A stretch of DNA of 64,000 bases from Colletotrichum lupini (Eukaryota > Ascomycota > Sordariomycetes > Glomerellales > Glomerellaceae): assembly GCF_023278565.1 (NCBI RefSeq), contig NC_064678.1, forward strand, positions 5,890,001-5,954,000, given 5' to 3'. The notes below the pieces were generated by a model. It ran no database searches. It worked only from the letters and a program-made list of their open reading frames with translations, and was not told the origin of the DNA. The first letter of the stretch is position 1, and each line of letters starts with the position of its first letter. A program made the position numbers and the translations under genes. This document shows, piece after piece, positions 11,058 to 22,991 of the stretch.

Positions 11058-14000
11058 CTAACTTTTTTTTTTTATTAATTTAATTACTATAGTTAGAAAT
11101 ATAATTCGACCTCGGGCCCGTTTACTAAGTCGTTTCCTTTTCCCCCTTTTCTTTACTCTTTTTATATAACTTATCCCTCTATTCGTATAATAACTTTTTT
11201 ACTACTTACAAATTATTCTAATCCCTTATTTAATACTATTTTTATAAAAGCGTTTACGAGGTTATTTTTATTATTAATCTAACGGATCTCGAGTATCTTA
11301 TGCTTTTTATATAATTATTTAAGGGCTATAATATTAATTATAAGCCTTTTTCTTTTTGTCGTTCTTAATTTAATAAAGTATTTGTATAATAAGTAAGAAT
11401 TAGTATAAATAATTATTAAAATAGGTAGAAGGCTAATTCGATTGGTAATCTTTTTTAATATTATTAAAATTATATAAAAGAGGTTAACGCTATTAATTAT
11501 ATTATAAACCTCTAACGCTAATATACTTCTCGTTACTTACTTACGTTTAGTTAATAAGTAATAAATTATATTACCGTATATAATAAATTCGCTCTCGCTT
11601 ATACTCTTATTAGCTAGGATAATAATATACCCTAATTACGAAGTAAGATCGTTATTATTTATAAATAACTTATTAATAAAAACATAGAGCTTATTAATTA
11701 TAAAGTTAATTAGGTAATAAACGAGACCTTAATTAAGATTTATTTATTATTATTTAAGCTACTTATTAAGTATTTTAATATTTTATTTAATTAAATTTAT
11801 AGCTTATACTACCCTAATATAGTTAAAAGTTACCTTAGGCTAATAAATACTTATAATATATACCCCTTATATAAGCTTAGTTTTATACTATTTCTTAACA
11901 TTAATTACGTTTAAATTAATAAGGTTAATCTTTTTACCCTACCCCTTTTATTAAAAAACGACGGTTTCCTTTTTAATTATAAAAATCCTACTGTTAAATA
12001 CTAAGGGGGTATTTATTATAAAGACCTCTTTTAACTTTATTACGAAGCCCGCTTTTTAAAGCTCCTCATTTTCCTTTTTTATAAAATCAATATCGGATAG
12101 GCCTAATATATTATTAGTTTATATTCTAATAATCCTAAATTAGTCGCTTTCGTACTCTATAATTAGTAAGTACGGGTCGTACGTAAAAATAACTATTAAT
12201 AGTTAATTAATATAAAAATCGTAATAAGTAGCCTATTAATAAGTACCCGATTTTACGAGCTTATATAATAATTTAAGTACTTTAATAATCGTACTTTCTA
12301 AGTACTTATTAACTATTTCCTTTAGTAAATAGGCTAGGATTTTCTTTATAAGCCTTATAACCGATTGGGTATAGGCCTAGGTAATATTATAGCTTTAAAT
12401 CTCGTATCCCTTTTTCTATAATAATATTATTAATACTATTATTAATCGTTAGTTATAGTACTATATAGTAAGCGATTATATAAGTAGCGTCGCTTTTTTA
12501 ACGTCGCTATACCCCTAAATTATATATTTAGACTTCTTATATAGCTAGGGTATTCCTTTCTTTTTAATCTTACGAACTATTTATAATTTAAATATATAAA
12601 GGTTTATATATTTTTTTAAGTTATATAAGATAAATTAATAGACCCCTCGATTATAAAGAGTATTTACTTCGATAAGATCTAATCCCTTATATAGCTTTTT
12701 AGTAGTTATAATTACGCCTTTTTTACGTAATTTAACTACTAGCTTAAAATCGGCTTTTTCTTTTATTATATAAAAGGTATTAATTACCTCGTTATTAATA
12801 ATAAATTACTATATTAGGGCTTACCGTCGTAGTCTTCTATAACGTTTTATTAGTAATATTAGTACCCTTTTAGTAATTTCCTCTTCCTCGTTATTTATTA
12901 ATATTACTATAACGATTTTGTTAAAAATAATTTCTTATACTTTTACTGCGGGTTATATAGTTTCCTTTAGCTCTTTTTCTTTTTATAAGTTAGAAGTTAC
13001 TTCGTTAGGATTTATATAATACGGTCTAATTACTATAATTAATATTTCGAGTAGCTAGTTATAATCTCTCGTAATTATATAAGAGCGCTCGTTAATAAAA
13101 ATTAACTTATATAGCTTAGCTTATTATTAAGTAATTTCGTACTATATTTATATATCCGAATTTAATAATATATTTAAATTACCCCCTATATTAAGCCTAT
13201 TACGTATAGTAATTACCTCGTTAACTTATTTTTTTATACTTACCTCGCATAATATTTATATTACTTTTTTAATTACTTAGGCTCGTTAGCTTATGCTTAG
13301 TAATAATAGCGAGGCTAAGGTCGTTCTTAAATATACTCTAAATACTAATAGCGTTAGTATAAGTCCGTTAGGCCTTATAATATTATTATAGTATTTAAAT
13401 ACTATCTAAAGGCATTCGTTATTAATAAAATCCGGATTTTCCTCTTTAATAATTCTAAACGCCCTTTTAAATTACTAATATACCCTTTCTACCTTTCTAA
13501 TACTATAATACGCTTTAATAAGTATAACTTTTAGCTATATACTATAGGCCGTCGTATTATCCCTAAATTCTATTAACTTAAAACTAGTGCTAGTATTAGT
13601 TTTAATACCGTTTAGCGGTCCTTAGTATATATCGATCTAGCTTTTTCGTAGGGCTACTTATACTATTTTTACTTATAAATCCTAGAGGAATTACCCTATT
13701 TAAAAAGATATAGCTATGTTAATTATATATAGTACTAGCTAACTATTTAAATAGAAGATATTAATAACGATTTCCTAGTTAGAATTAAGTTTATTACGTA
13801 ATTTAAATTTAAATTTACGTAAGCTTTACGTATTTATTTAGTATTAGTAGTATACTTTTATTAATTACTCTAGCGCCCCTATTTTAATATTATTATTACT
13901 TAATTACTTTAAAAAGTTATATAGCCTCGTAATTAACGAGTACCTAAATCTTTAGTATAGTTTTTTAAGCTTACTTTCCGTTAAGTAATTAATTAACTTC

Positions 14001-17000
14001 GTATTATTAATAAGCTTTATAAACGTATACCCCTATCGTCGTTTAACTATCTCGAAGTACTTATTACTAGAGATTCTATTCCTCATATTATTAAATATAA
14101 TACCTAGTCAATCTATATTTTTTAAATATAAGAGAAATAGGGTATTAATAAGTAAAATATAAAAAGTTATTATTCCGAAGTACGTCTTTACTTTTATTAT
14201 ACTTAGGGTAACGATTTCTTTACTTAAGTTAAAACTAATTTTCGTAATACTTACCGTTAATATATTAAGTATTATTAGCGCAATCTTTTATAATACTTAG
14301 AATTACCCTTTTCCTTTAGTTAACTATTATAATACTTTAGTATTTAAAATAATTTTATAGAAATTATCTAGGCCGTACCTTTTGCTTATATAAAATACTT
14401 ATATAAGCTTAGTATTCGAGGGATCTAAGTAATATAAAAAGGACCCCTCTAGCTACCCCTAGATTTACTTAGTATTATATTCTTTTTTTTTTAAATATTA
14501 AAAAAAATAGCGTTTTTCTTTTTTAATTATTAAGAGAATAGGCTTCGGCCCTATTAAATTTACCTTTTTAGCCGCCTTTATATCCGTTATTTAAAGGACC
14601 TTCTCTTATTATTTATAAATAAAAGCCTACTTATTAAGAGCTTTTACTACTCTTTATTCGTTTAGCCTCGTATATCCTCTAGAGGCTAACGGGGTAAAAA
14701 AAGAGTAGTTAATATCGTTAATTTCGTTATAATTTAATTTGTTAATATAGGGAATAAGATCTTCTTTATTTTTTAAATCTCTTATAGGGGGTATATACTT
14801 TAAGCTACTACTTTAATTATTATTACTAAGTTCTATACCCCCAGATCTACCCTTATATATAATAGAGAATTAGTTAAATTAACGAGGGTTAGTTTTACTA
14901 TTTACTACCCTCGACTTTTTATATTATTTATATAATTTAGTATGCTCTTTCTTAAAGTAGTTATTTAATTAATATCTATCCTTTTTATAAATATAGTATT
15001 ACTTCTTTTATTACCCTATTTATAAGTTAAATCTCTATTTATTTAATAAATTTAGGCCTCCTTACTAATAATTACTATATCTAGCCTCTTTTCTTTTTTT
15101 ATTATACGTTCAATTAACTTAATATTATTAATAAGGGCCGTCGTATACTTAGAGGTAGGTTTAGTATAGTATTCTCGTTTTAATATTAAAGCTAAATCTT
15201 AGCTTTAAATAAAGCGTCTCGTAATCTTTAGGTACTTAGTATAGGTTTATTTTTATTTTTAATATATACTAAACTATAATATAAAAATATTTAACTTTTT
15301 ACTTATTTATTTCCTTATTTAGCTAGGTTTTTGCTAGCTTATTAATTCGATTAATAAGCTCTTTAAGGATCTCTATTTATAATTCATTTTTTATTATCCT
15401 AGCTATAAATATATTAAAAATCGCTCATAGCTTAAATAGGAGCTCTAAGTTCTTATTATAAGTCTCGAAGCGGCTTTAAATTACGTTAATTATATTAAAA
15501 AAGTCGTTTTAATCGAGATTACGTATTACTTTATAATAATAATTAGAGGCTTTACTTATAAGTACGATATTAATTACTAAATAATATCAGTATTCCCTAA
15601 TTTTAACTTTTTTATAATAATTATAAAATATTATTAAGGTTTTTTATAAGACCTTATACTTCCCCCTAGAGTATAACTTCTCTTTTAAAAAGATCTTTTT
15701 AAGGTTTATAAATTACCTCGTATTTATTATTAGATTTTTAGTATCTATATATAATCCCTACGTCGCTACGTATTATTAATAACTTCGGGTCGTTTACTTC
15801 CTTTTTTATTAACTAATCGGCGCCGAATTTCGTATTAATAGCAGTAATAAGTTATAAATTAAAATAAATAAAATTATTAATTATTATACTTTTAGTACTA
15901 TATTTTACCCCGGTATATCTTTTTATAACGATAGATTTCTATTAATAATTATAGGGAGGAAATTTAGGTCGTTTACCCTTTTTTTAAATTTATTAAAACG
16001 ATTATACGCTCTATTAACCTATACTTAGTTCTATAATACGAATTCCTCCTTTATAATTATTGTTACTAATATTTCATATAGCTCTCGTAATTATAATTAC
16101 GCTAATAATACCCCTCGTCTATAAAAAAATCTATTAACTACTTTTATAATTCCTAAGCTTATACTTATAAACTATTCGTTTAGTTAATAACTAAGGTCGT
16201 TTATAATCTTATAAAATAGGGGTTGCCCCTATAGCCCCTTTTTTTTATAAACCTTAGTTAAATAAATTAATATTATATTAATTTACTTATTATTAAGTTA
16301 ATCCGTAATTCTATATATTTACGTCTTTTAATAATCCGGGTTAATATTTACTTATTTATAAGAAATTAGGATTCTATTTAGGATCGGGTTTTATCCTCTT
16401 CTTTTTTACCTTAACTCGCTAAGGGTTATACTCTAGCTTATACTTATATTAATAATCGTTAGTATATTTAATTTTAATAAAAATATATTTAATCCGCGCA
16501 CTAATTATAATAAATCCGTATTTTTATTACTTAACGAATTTATTAAAGTCTAAGAGATTTTTACTTTTTTTTATTATCTTACTATTATTCTCGTTTTTAT
16601 TATTTTTAATAATTATTATTACCTTTTTAAATTACTAGTTATTATACTTATTAAGATCCTCTTTTTTATTTAGTATAAAAGGGTAGGTTTTAGTAATTCT
16701 TTTTTATAATAATAATAATAAACGTTTATATTATTATAAAAAGATATAATAATTAGTCTCGGGATCTTTACTAGTTACTAATTTTTATTATCCTATATAC
16801 TTCTAGCCTCTTAAGCCTCGTACTCTTTATAATCTCTAAATAACTTCTTTTTTTAACTTACCTCTTTTAAGGTAATATTTTATAAAAATAGTTAAAAATA
16901 AATACTGGGCGGCTCGTAAAAGAGCTATATAAGTTATTAAGAACTATATAGGCCGTTAAGTATAGTTAATAAAGTTAAGCCCTTTTTTTTATAAAATTAT

Positions 17001-18067
17001 AAATTTTAAAAACTTATCAAAAATACTTACTTATTACTCATACGTAATAGGGTTAAATACTTTAAAAATTTTATTTTTTACGGCCTCTTAGTACCCTATT
17101 TTATATTTTTTAAATAGTTTTTTTCGTAGCTTAATTATAATTAAGTAATTATTACTTACTAATAATCCCTTTTATTATTTAGTTAATTTCTTAAAATTAG
17201 TAATCTTATGCCGGGAGCTAATATAAAAAAAAGCCTTTTAGTAGCCTTTTAAAAAATTCTTTTTTTTTTTTTAAATCCTCGTCTTTTAGCCTTTTTTTTA
17301 GTTAATAATAACTTTAGCAAGAGGTCGTAGGATTATTTTAGGGTAGCTACCTTTTTTTTAGTTTAATCTCTAAGATCTATAATATTCTTAACTTAATATT
17401 ATTAAAACCTTTAAATCCCCTCCTCTCTTATTAAACTATTCTTTATATTATATTCTTAAATAATACTTAAGGGGTAATTAAGAAAGCTATAAAGAAGTTA
17501 TTTAAATTACGGGCTTAAAGTCGTATTTATAAAATCCTCGTAATAATAGACTTTTCTATATACTATAAATCTCTTAGCTTAATAACTCCTATAGGGTTAC
17601 TTTTACGACTAAATAAGAATATTTACGTTTAAAAATCCCCTTTTTTAATTACGTAGTACTTTTTTATATTATATTATTAAGCTCGTTCGTTATATTAATT
17701 AATTAAATAAGTAGTTATTACGTAAGTATTTCTTTTTACTAATTTAACTAGTTAATTTCTAATTACGGGCCGGTTACGAAAAAGTTATTTAATAAAAAAG
17801 CTACTTAGGACGATAATAAAAGGCTAGTTACTTAAATAGTTCTATTAATTAATATAATTTAATATAATAAACGTCGACCTTTTATAAATAATAAAGGGCT
17901 ATAATTACTTAATTCCGTATAGTGTTTAAGAATTGCCTCTTTTTTAATTTATTTTTATAAAGTTAATTAATATAAATCTCTTATCCCGTATAGTATTAAA
18001 AAGTCATCTTTTTTATATAATAAGATACCTTATTAATCTATAATAATAGAATTTAATTACTAATTAG

Positions 18068-18272
18068 TATTAATATCCTTATTATAAAATAATTAATTCG
18101 AACCGTAATTAACGAAGAGATTAATTAAACTATATAAATATTTACGTAATAAGTATAAAAAGGAGGTTCTAACCGTAGGTTAGGCTGGTTATAATAATTA
18201 TAAATAGGGCCCCTAATTGGCCCCTGCGCAGTCGGCTATATACTGCGGTCGAATTAGACTTCTAATCCGACA
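18068..18272 (-). repeat. 5' LTR of copia copy 2
   Basis: This 205-bp LTR has an outer end (about 18215-18272) close to the unmutated sequence, while its inner end is RIP-mutated. It lies 36 bp from the MFS stop codon. Confidence 0.92.
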
Positions 18273-18308
18273 CTTTCCGGTTTCCGTAGTACAGAGGGGA
18301 TAAAAAAA

Positions 18309-20247
18309 TTAAGATATCTTCTTCGCTTGCTCCTCTAAAGTTTGAATAAGTTTGCTTCTCTGCCGAATCTTCTTGCCCCACTTATAAAAGATAAAGGGGA
18401 CGGGCATGAGCACGACCTCGGCGACACCGACCGTAATGCCCGCGATGCGCGGTGTCAGGGCGGCGTACATGCTCTTGCCGACGAGCACCAACACGGCGCC
18501 CAGAATAGATCTGAAGACGAGGTTACCGGCTGAGGCGGAGGTCGCGTACATGCCAAAGACTTTTGAGATGTAGCTGGTTCCGTAAATGAAGACGAGGCCG
18601 AAGCCGTAGCCGAAGGGGACACCAGATAGGACACTCCAGTAAAAGGGGATGTCGATGGGTAGGGAAGTCAGAGCGAATGAGAGCTGGCCGACGGGCTCCA
18701 GGACCGCACCGATGCAGATGAGAAGGACGACTGCCTCTGGCTCCTGTTGGCCAGTCTCCGGGTTCTTGGGTTGGCGATTGACCAGCTTTCTGAGAAGCGG
18801 CTCGGTGGCTAGGACGAGCGCGATACCGACAAAGACGCCGAGGAAGGCGAGACCAGAAATGGCGACGCTCCAGCCGCGCTCGGTGGTGTAGACAATAGGA
18901 AATGCGACGTAGGCCAACTGGACGATGGCGTAAATGACAGATATGTAAATGTTCCAGAACATGAGCACGGGCTCAGTGAAGGACAGGATGAAGGGACGGG
19001 ACACGGCCGTCCTGATTCTGCGGAAAATAGGGACGGTGTCGTCAAAGTCGGACCAGTATCTGTGGTCTTCCTCTTCTTGCCGCTTTGCAGCAGCCTTCTT
19101 TCTCAGAAGTGTAGGCCGGTACGTCTCTGGAACGGTCATGATGAAGAGAGCTCCGACGGCTGTTGAGATCAATGACATCCAGTTGAGTGATCTCCAGCCG
19201 AAGGCTTCAACGAGAAATCCGCCCTGTCATTATTGTTAGTGACCTGGGCCGAGGATCTTGAGTGATTGGAACTTACCATGAGAGGCCCGAGGACGGGACC
19301 GTTGAGGGGTCCGAATGAGTACACTGACATAGCCAGCGGCAAGTATTTGGGGTTCGTGATGTCCATGATGGAGCCGCCAACGTTGGAAAGCATGACACTT
19401 CCCGCGACAGCACTGGAGTTCGTGTGAGCAACTGATCTTATAAGTGAAGGAACAATGTGAAGGCGGCTTACCCTAAGAAACGTGCCACGATGACCATCGT
19501 GAAGTTGGTTGCCAGTGCGGCGAGAGGAATCAGTCCCAAGAATACTGTCAGGCCGCCAATGTACATTGGTCTTCGGCCGAAGGTCTCACTCAAAGGTGCC
19601 ATGATAAGGGCACCAAGGGCAAGGCCGACGAGGTAAAGAGAGATACCGAGGAGAGGTAGCGAAGGGTTGGTGACGTTGAGCTCTTGGCTCATCTGGGTGA
19701 TACCACTGGAGTAGGCCGTCGAGTAGATGCCCGTAGCCAGTGTCGTCAAGGCAAACATGGCGACGACGAGCACACGGTAGGCCGTCGACCAGTTCTTTGG
19801 GTCATCCGGGTCTCCATCCCAAAAGTCGACACGGAAGGCCTTGAGGGCTGTGGGCGGGCCCTCGTCGTCTTCATTTTCTGGCTTCTCGTCATATTTCTTA
19901 AAGTCCTCGACATCAAAGTCAAAGTCTGGTACGTAAAAGGACCATCGTGGAGGGAGGGCAGTCTTCTCGTTGAAGACACCCTCGATATACTCGTTGGCGA
20001 CGGGGTAGTATGATAACCTGCTTAGCCGCGGCAAGCGGGAGAAGCGGTCTGATGGTGGTGGTTCAAGTCCAAGAGGTTGGAAGCGTTGGCTTCTTCGCAT
20101 CCATGAGCTCCTGGCATTGATGAAGGAGTGCCTACCAGGAGGCGGCGGTGGTCTCGGTGGGAGAGGAGCGAATCTGGTCTGCTTCTGTCCACCTGGAGGG
20201 TAGAACTGTAGCCTGGCGGGGTCAGGCACTTGGAGAGAGTCCGACAT
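18309..20247 (-). CDS. MFS transporter, polyamine/drug:H+ antiporter type (TPO1-like)
   Basis: The model has three exons: 20247-19472, 19412-19277 and 19223-18309, with GTAAG donors and CAG acceptors, giving 608 residues. A long hydrophilic N-terminus (about 165 residues) precedes 12 predicted membrane segments. The gating motif is MAPLSETFGRRPMYIGG after TM2. PETYRPTLLRKKA follows TM6 and begins the central cytoplasmic loop. GYGFGLVFIYGTSYI...AGNLVFRSILG near the end is characteristic of fungal DHA1 transporters of the TPO/Flr type. It should export polyamines, drugs or toxic metabolites across the plasma membrane in exchange for protons; the substrate cannot be told from sequence. A copia LTR ends only 31 bp beyond the stop codon, so the native terminator region is displaced. 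The coding sequence itself is not RIP-mutated and looks functional. Confidence 0.93.
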
Positions 20248-22184
20248 GGTGATGGATCATTACTGCTAGCTTCCAGACTGGTAGCGGTGAGTGAAGGAGA
20301 GGGAATGGAGGTTTTCCTGTCAGTGATGGGCCTCATTGAGTGATAACTGCAAGAGGCAGGGAAAGGAGCCCGCCGAGGACGGGGACCGACCCTATCAGGA
20401 CCATGAAGTCCAAGGGGCGAGAACCACATCATTCTCGCTTGCTGTGCTACGCATGTCTTGGATAATTGACGGGCAGCGTCTAAAGCAACGCAGGCCTTAC
20501 ATCCCACGCCCCCCCTCCCCACATGGCATACGTCGTTGTAGCCGCCAGCTCGGGGTGGCTGATGATGAACACAGCTCATCATCATGCTTGGGGACCCCAG
20601 GGCCGGTGATCGACTAGGATCACCTTGGGTGCGGATCGGCGGCACCGCAGCGATAACCCAGGAATTATTAATTTCTCTGAGGACTCCTGAATCAACGAGA
20701 CGCGACGGGGGAGGGATGGGATGGTGCCCACAACGGACGACCGCAGCGGGCAAGCCGCAAAGATGATGTGCCAAAAGGAAAGCCTTTCGGGTGGCCCATG
20801 CCCCCCTATCCCGGCAACTACGCGTCAAACCCCACGTGCCGTTACGGGTTGGCGTTATATCAAACTGTTTTAAGGACTTTCGACCCGAATGTGCGTGGGT
20901 GGAGTACGTACCCTCCGTTGGATCGAGTCAATGCGACGCTGGTGAGGTTCCTAGTGGGATAAGACCAGGAAGCCCCTGTCGGTCGATTGGTCCGTACTCA
21001 AGGAATATTCCCTGGCTATGCACGGGCGATCATCCTGCAGGGGCTCAAGTAGAGATGGCAGGGTCAACGTCCGTCGTCTGCCAATGATAGGAGGAAGGGC
21101 GACTGGACGACAGGATCTGAGGGAACCAAGGTGCGGCGTCTAGAACTTGTTGTGTGAAAGAGATTGCAGGTGCCAACTCCAGTCGAGGCGGACAAGCGGG
21201 GTTCTGCTTCTCTCTTTCTCTTACTCACTTGCCGTTCTGGGTTCTGGGCAGCAAAGGCAAAACAAACTCATGGAGATTTTTGACTTGTGACAGTGGGTGG
21301 GTGTGGGTTGTGTCAGTCCCAGATCTCTGGCAAGAGAGGCAAGCACGGCACTCATTCATCCACCCGCTCACGCCGTGTGGCACATATGCTCCGCAGAAGA
21401 AACTCTGGGTTTGGGATCTTTTCCTTTGCTGAGACTTGAGGGGATTATGGAATATGTACTACCTAGCCTTATGTCGGCATCACGGCACGGCAAAAGAGTG
21501 CCTGGCGAGGTATCACTAGGCCGGTGGATGAAGTATCAGGATATGTGCAACGACACATTTGTACGTTGATGTGAGGTGTTTGCAAACAAGGAGGCCCAAA
21601 GTCGAGACTTTTCAAACATCGATCAATCGATCTTCACCTCCTCAGGGAGGATTGATGATCTCGCCATTACCCTGCATTAGTGTGGCGACAAATGCAACAT
21701 GCCCTACGTAGCACCACCGAGATGTACGATAAACTGGATTCAATGTTTATGCCAAGCGTGAATAATTTCTAAGAAACAGATGTACATGGAATGAAGTCAT
21801 CTCGAGTACACTTAGTTCCATTTTATACTTTGTATCGAAATGAGATGGCAAAATGAGATGCCTGCAGTCTATAACCTCGTTCTGGAGTGTGGCGCATCGT
21901 TTTGGCAAGAGAGGTATGTTTGAACTTGAGGTAATACGAGATATGATCATCGAATTGTGGTATCGAACATAAGAAATGAAGTCTATGGAGTCCCCGAAAA
22001 CCGCTAGTTTTGCCTAATAATCCCGAATCCGAACAAGATATTTACAATGAAGATTGGACGCCTTATGAGCAATTTGAACTCTGTCCGTTAACGTCTGTGA
22101 AGTCCCCCCTGATATCCGACAACGCCCTGCCTCAAAACACTAGAAAGCTTTTCTCAATACAAAAGTCGATAACCAAGTGGCTGT
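20248..22184. other. Intergenic, 1.9 kb, no gene recognised
   Basis: This is normal-composition DNA between the MFS start and the SIS-protein stop. It holds the MFS promoter/5' UTR and the SIS 3' UTR. Several short open frames occur on both strands, but none shows a recognisable domain, good splice structure or a convincing start. Confidence 0.6.
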
Positions 22185-22991
22185 TTATTTTGTCTTGAAA
22201 GCCTGGCCAATGGCGCCACCGGGGTGGTTCTTTGCAAAGACTGATGATACCGATGAGTACATCTCCTTTGAAGCAACATACGCCAAGGCATCGCCCATGG
22301 CAATGGCCATGGTCGTAGAAGTGGTAGGCGCAGAGACGCCAAAGGTATCCTTCTCGGACTCGGGGATGGGAGCAGGGAGGAGGATGAGATCAGGGCGGGC
22401 CTTTGCGATCTCGCATGTCTCCATGCTGGTGGGTGAAGTGAGGAGGATGAGAGGGCACTTCTTGTTGAGGTGAGGCAGGAGGAGCATGAGCTCGGGGGTC
22501 TTTCCGGAGAAGGTGATCATGATGAGGGTGTCGTACTCTCCCACAATGCCCAGGTCACCGTGGAGGGCCTCAGTGGGGTGAAGGAAGACGGCGGGGAGAC
22601 CCAAGCTGCTGAAGGTGGCAGTGAGCTTCTTCGCAATCCAGCCAGACTTGCCGACGCCGATGAAGACGACCTTGCCGCGGTGATCGCGGTGGCGGACAAG
22701 AGCATCAACGGAGCGGTAGAAGCCGTCGCGGCAGACGCGCTCGGAGGAGTAGAGCTGAGTAAGGGCCATGAGGGCGTTTGCTTCAGTGCGGAGGACGTGG
22801 ATGGCGCCATCGAGCCGGTCTTCGTATGATGATGAGGCCCTGCGGTCCTCGTGGGTGACGTCGCGGAGAGGAGATCTGGGCATGGGTGACTTGGGACCGC
22901 GGATCTCATATGATTTGGCGAGGTTGACGTTGAGCTCTACGGGGCCGCGGCTGCGCATGCCCATAGCAGATCCAGAGCGAGGAGGAACCAT
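22185..22991 (-). CDS. SIS-domain sugar-phosphate isomerase-like protein (KpsF/KdsD/GutQ family)
   Basis: This single-exon gene encodes 268 residues. The start at 22991 (CAAAATGG context, MVPPRSGS) is preferred; the frame stays open upstream to an ATG at 23114, but the extra 41 residues look like translated 5' UTR. Residues 1-60 are probably disordered. The SIS domain spans about 65-262: GVGKSGWIAKKLTATFSSLG at 112-131, HPTEALHGDLG at 138-148, SGKTPE at 162-167, APTTSTTMAIAMGDALA at 221-237 and HPGGAIG at 256-262. H144 and H256 match the two histidines known to matter in bacterial arabinose-5-phosphate isomerase (KdsD). That family interconverts D-ribulose 5-phosphate and D-arabinose 5-phosphate. 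The CBS pair of bacterial KdsD is absent, as in short SIS-only forms. Fungi make no KDO, so the role here is open; see the findings for a link to erythroascorbate. Confidence 0.88.
   Translation of the reverse strand: MVPPRSGSAMGMRSRGPVELNVNLAKSYEIRGPKSPMPRSPLRDVTHEDRRASSSYEDRLDGAIHVLRTEANALMALTQLYSSERVCRDGFYRSVDALVRHRDHRGKVVFIGVGKSGWIAKKLTATFSSLGLPAVFLHPTEALHGDLGIVGEYDTLIMITFSGKTPELMLLLPHLNKKCPLILLTSPTSMETCEIAKARPDLILLPAPIPESEKDTFGVSAPTTSTTMAIAMGDALAYVASKEMYSSVSSVFAKNHPGGAIGQAFKTK

Larger units (their letters stand above)
10853..18272 (-). mobile_element. Ty1/copia LTR retrotransposon, RIP-degraded (copy 2)
   Basis: This 7420-bp element is of the same family and orientation as 394-7423, with 205-bp LTRs at 10853-11057 and 18068-18272. 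The probable target duplication is CTTTT (10848-10852) against CTTTC (18273-18277), one C-to-T apart. The left terminal dinucleotide is altered (CATTAG for TGTTGG). The interior lines up with copy 1 almost base for base but is more heavily mutated: many CpG sites kept in copy 1 are TpA or TpG/CpA-derived here. It holds two segments missing from copy 1, about 16856-17177 and about 67 bp near 17665-17735. The same gag-pol order is legible on the minus strand and all frames are broken. It was inserted between the pogo element and the 3' end of the MFS gene. Confidence 0.94.

Noticed and set aside
20022..20828. 268-residue open frame on the minus strand
   Set aside because: It overlaps the first MFS exon in another frame and runs through its promoter. 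It has no domain, and the MFS reading explains the codon bias there.
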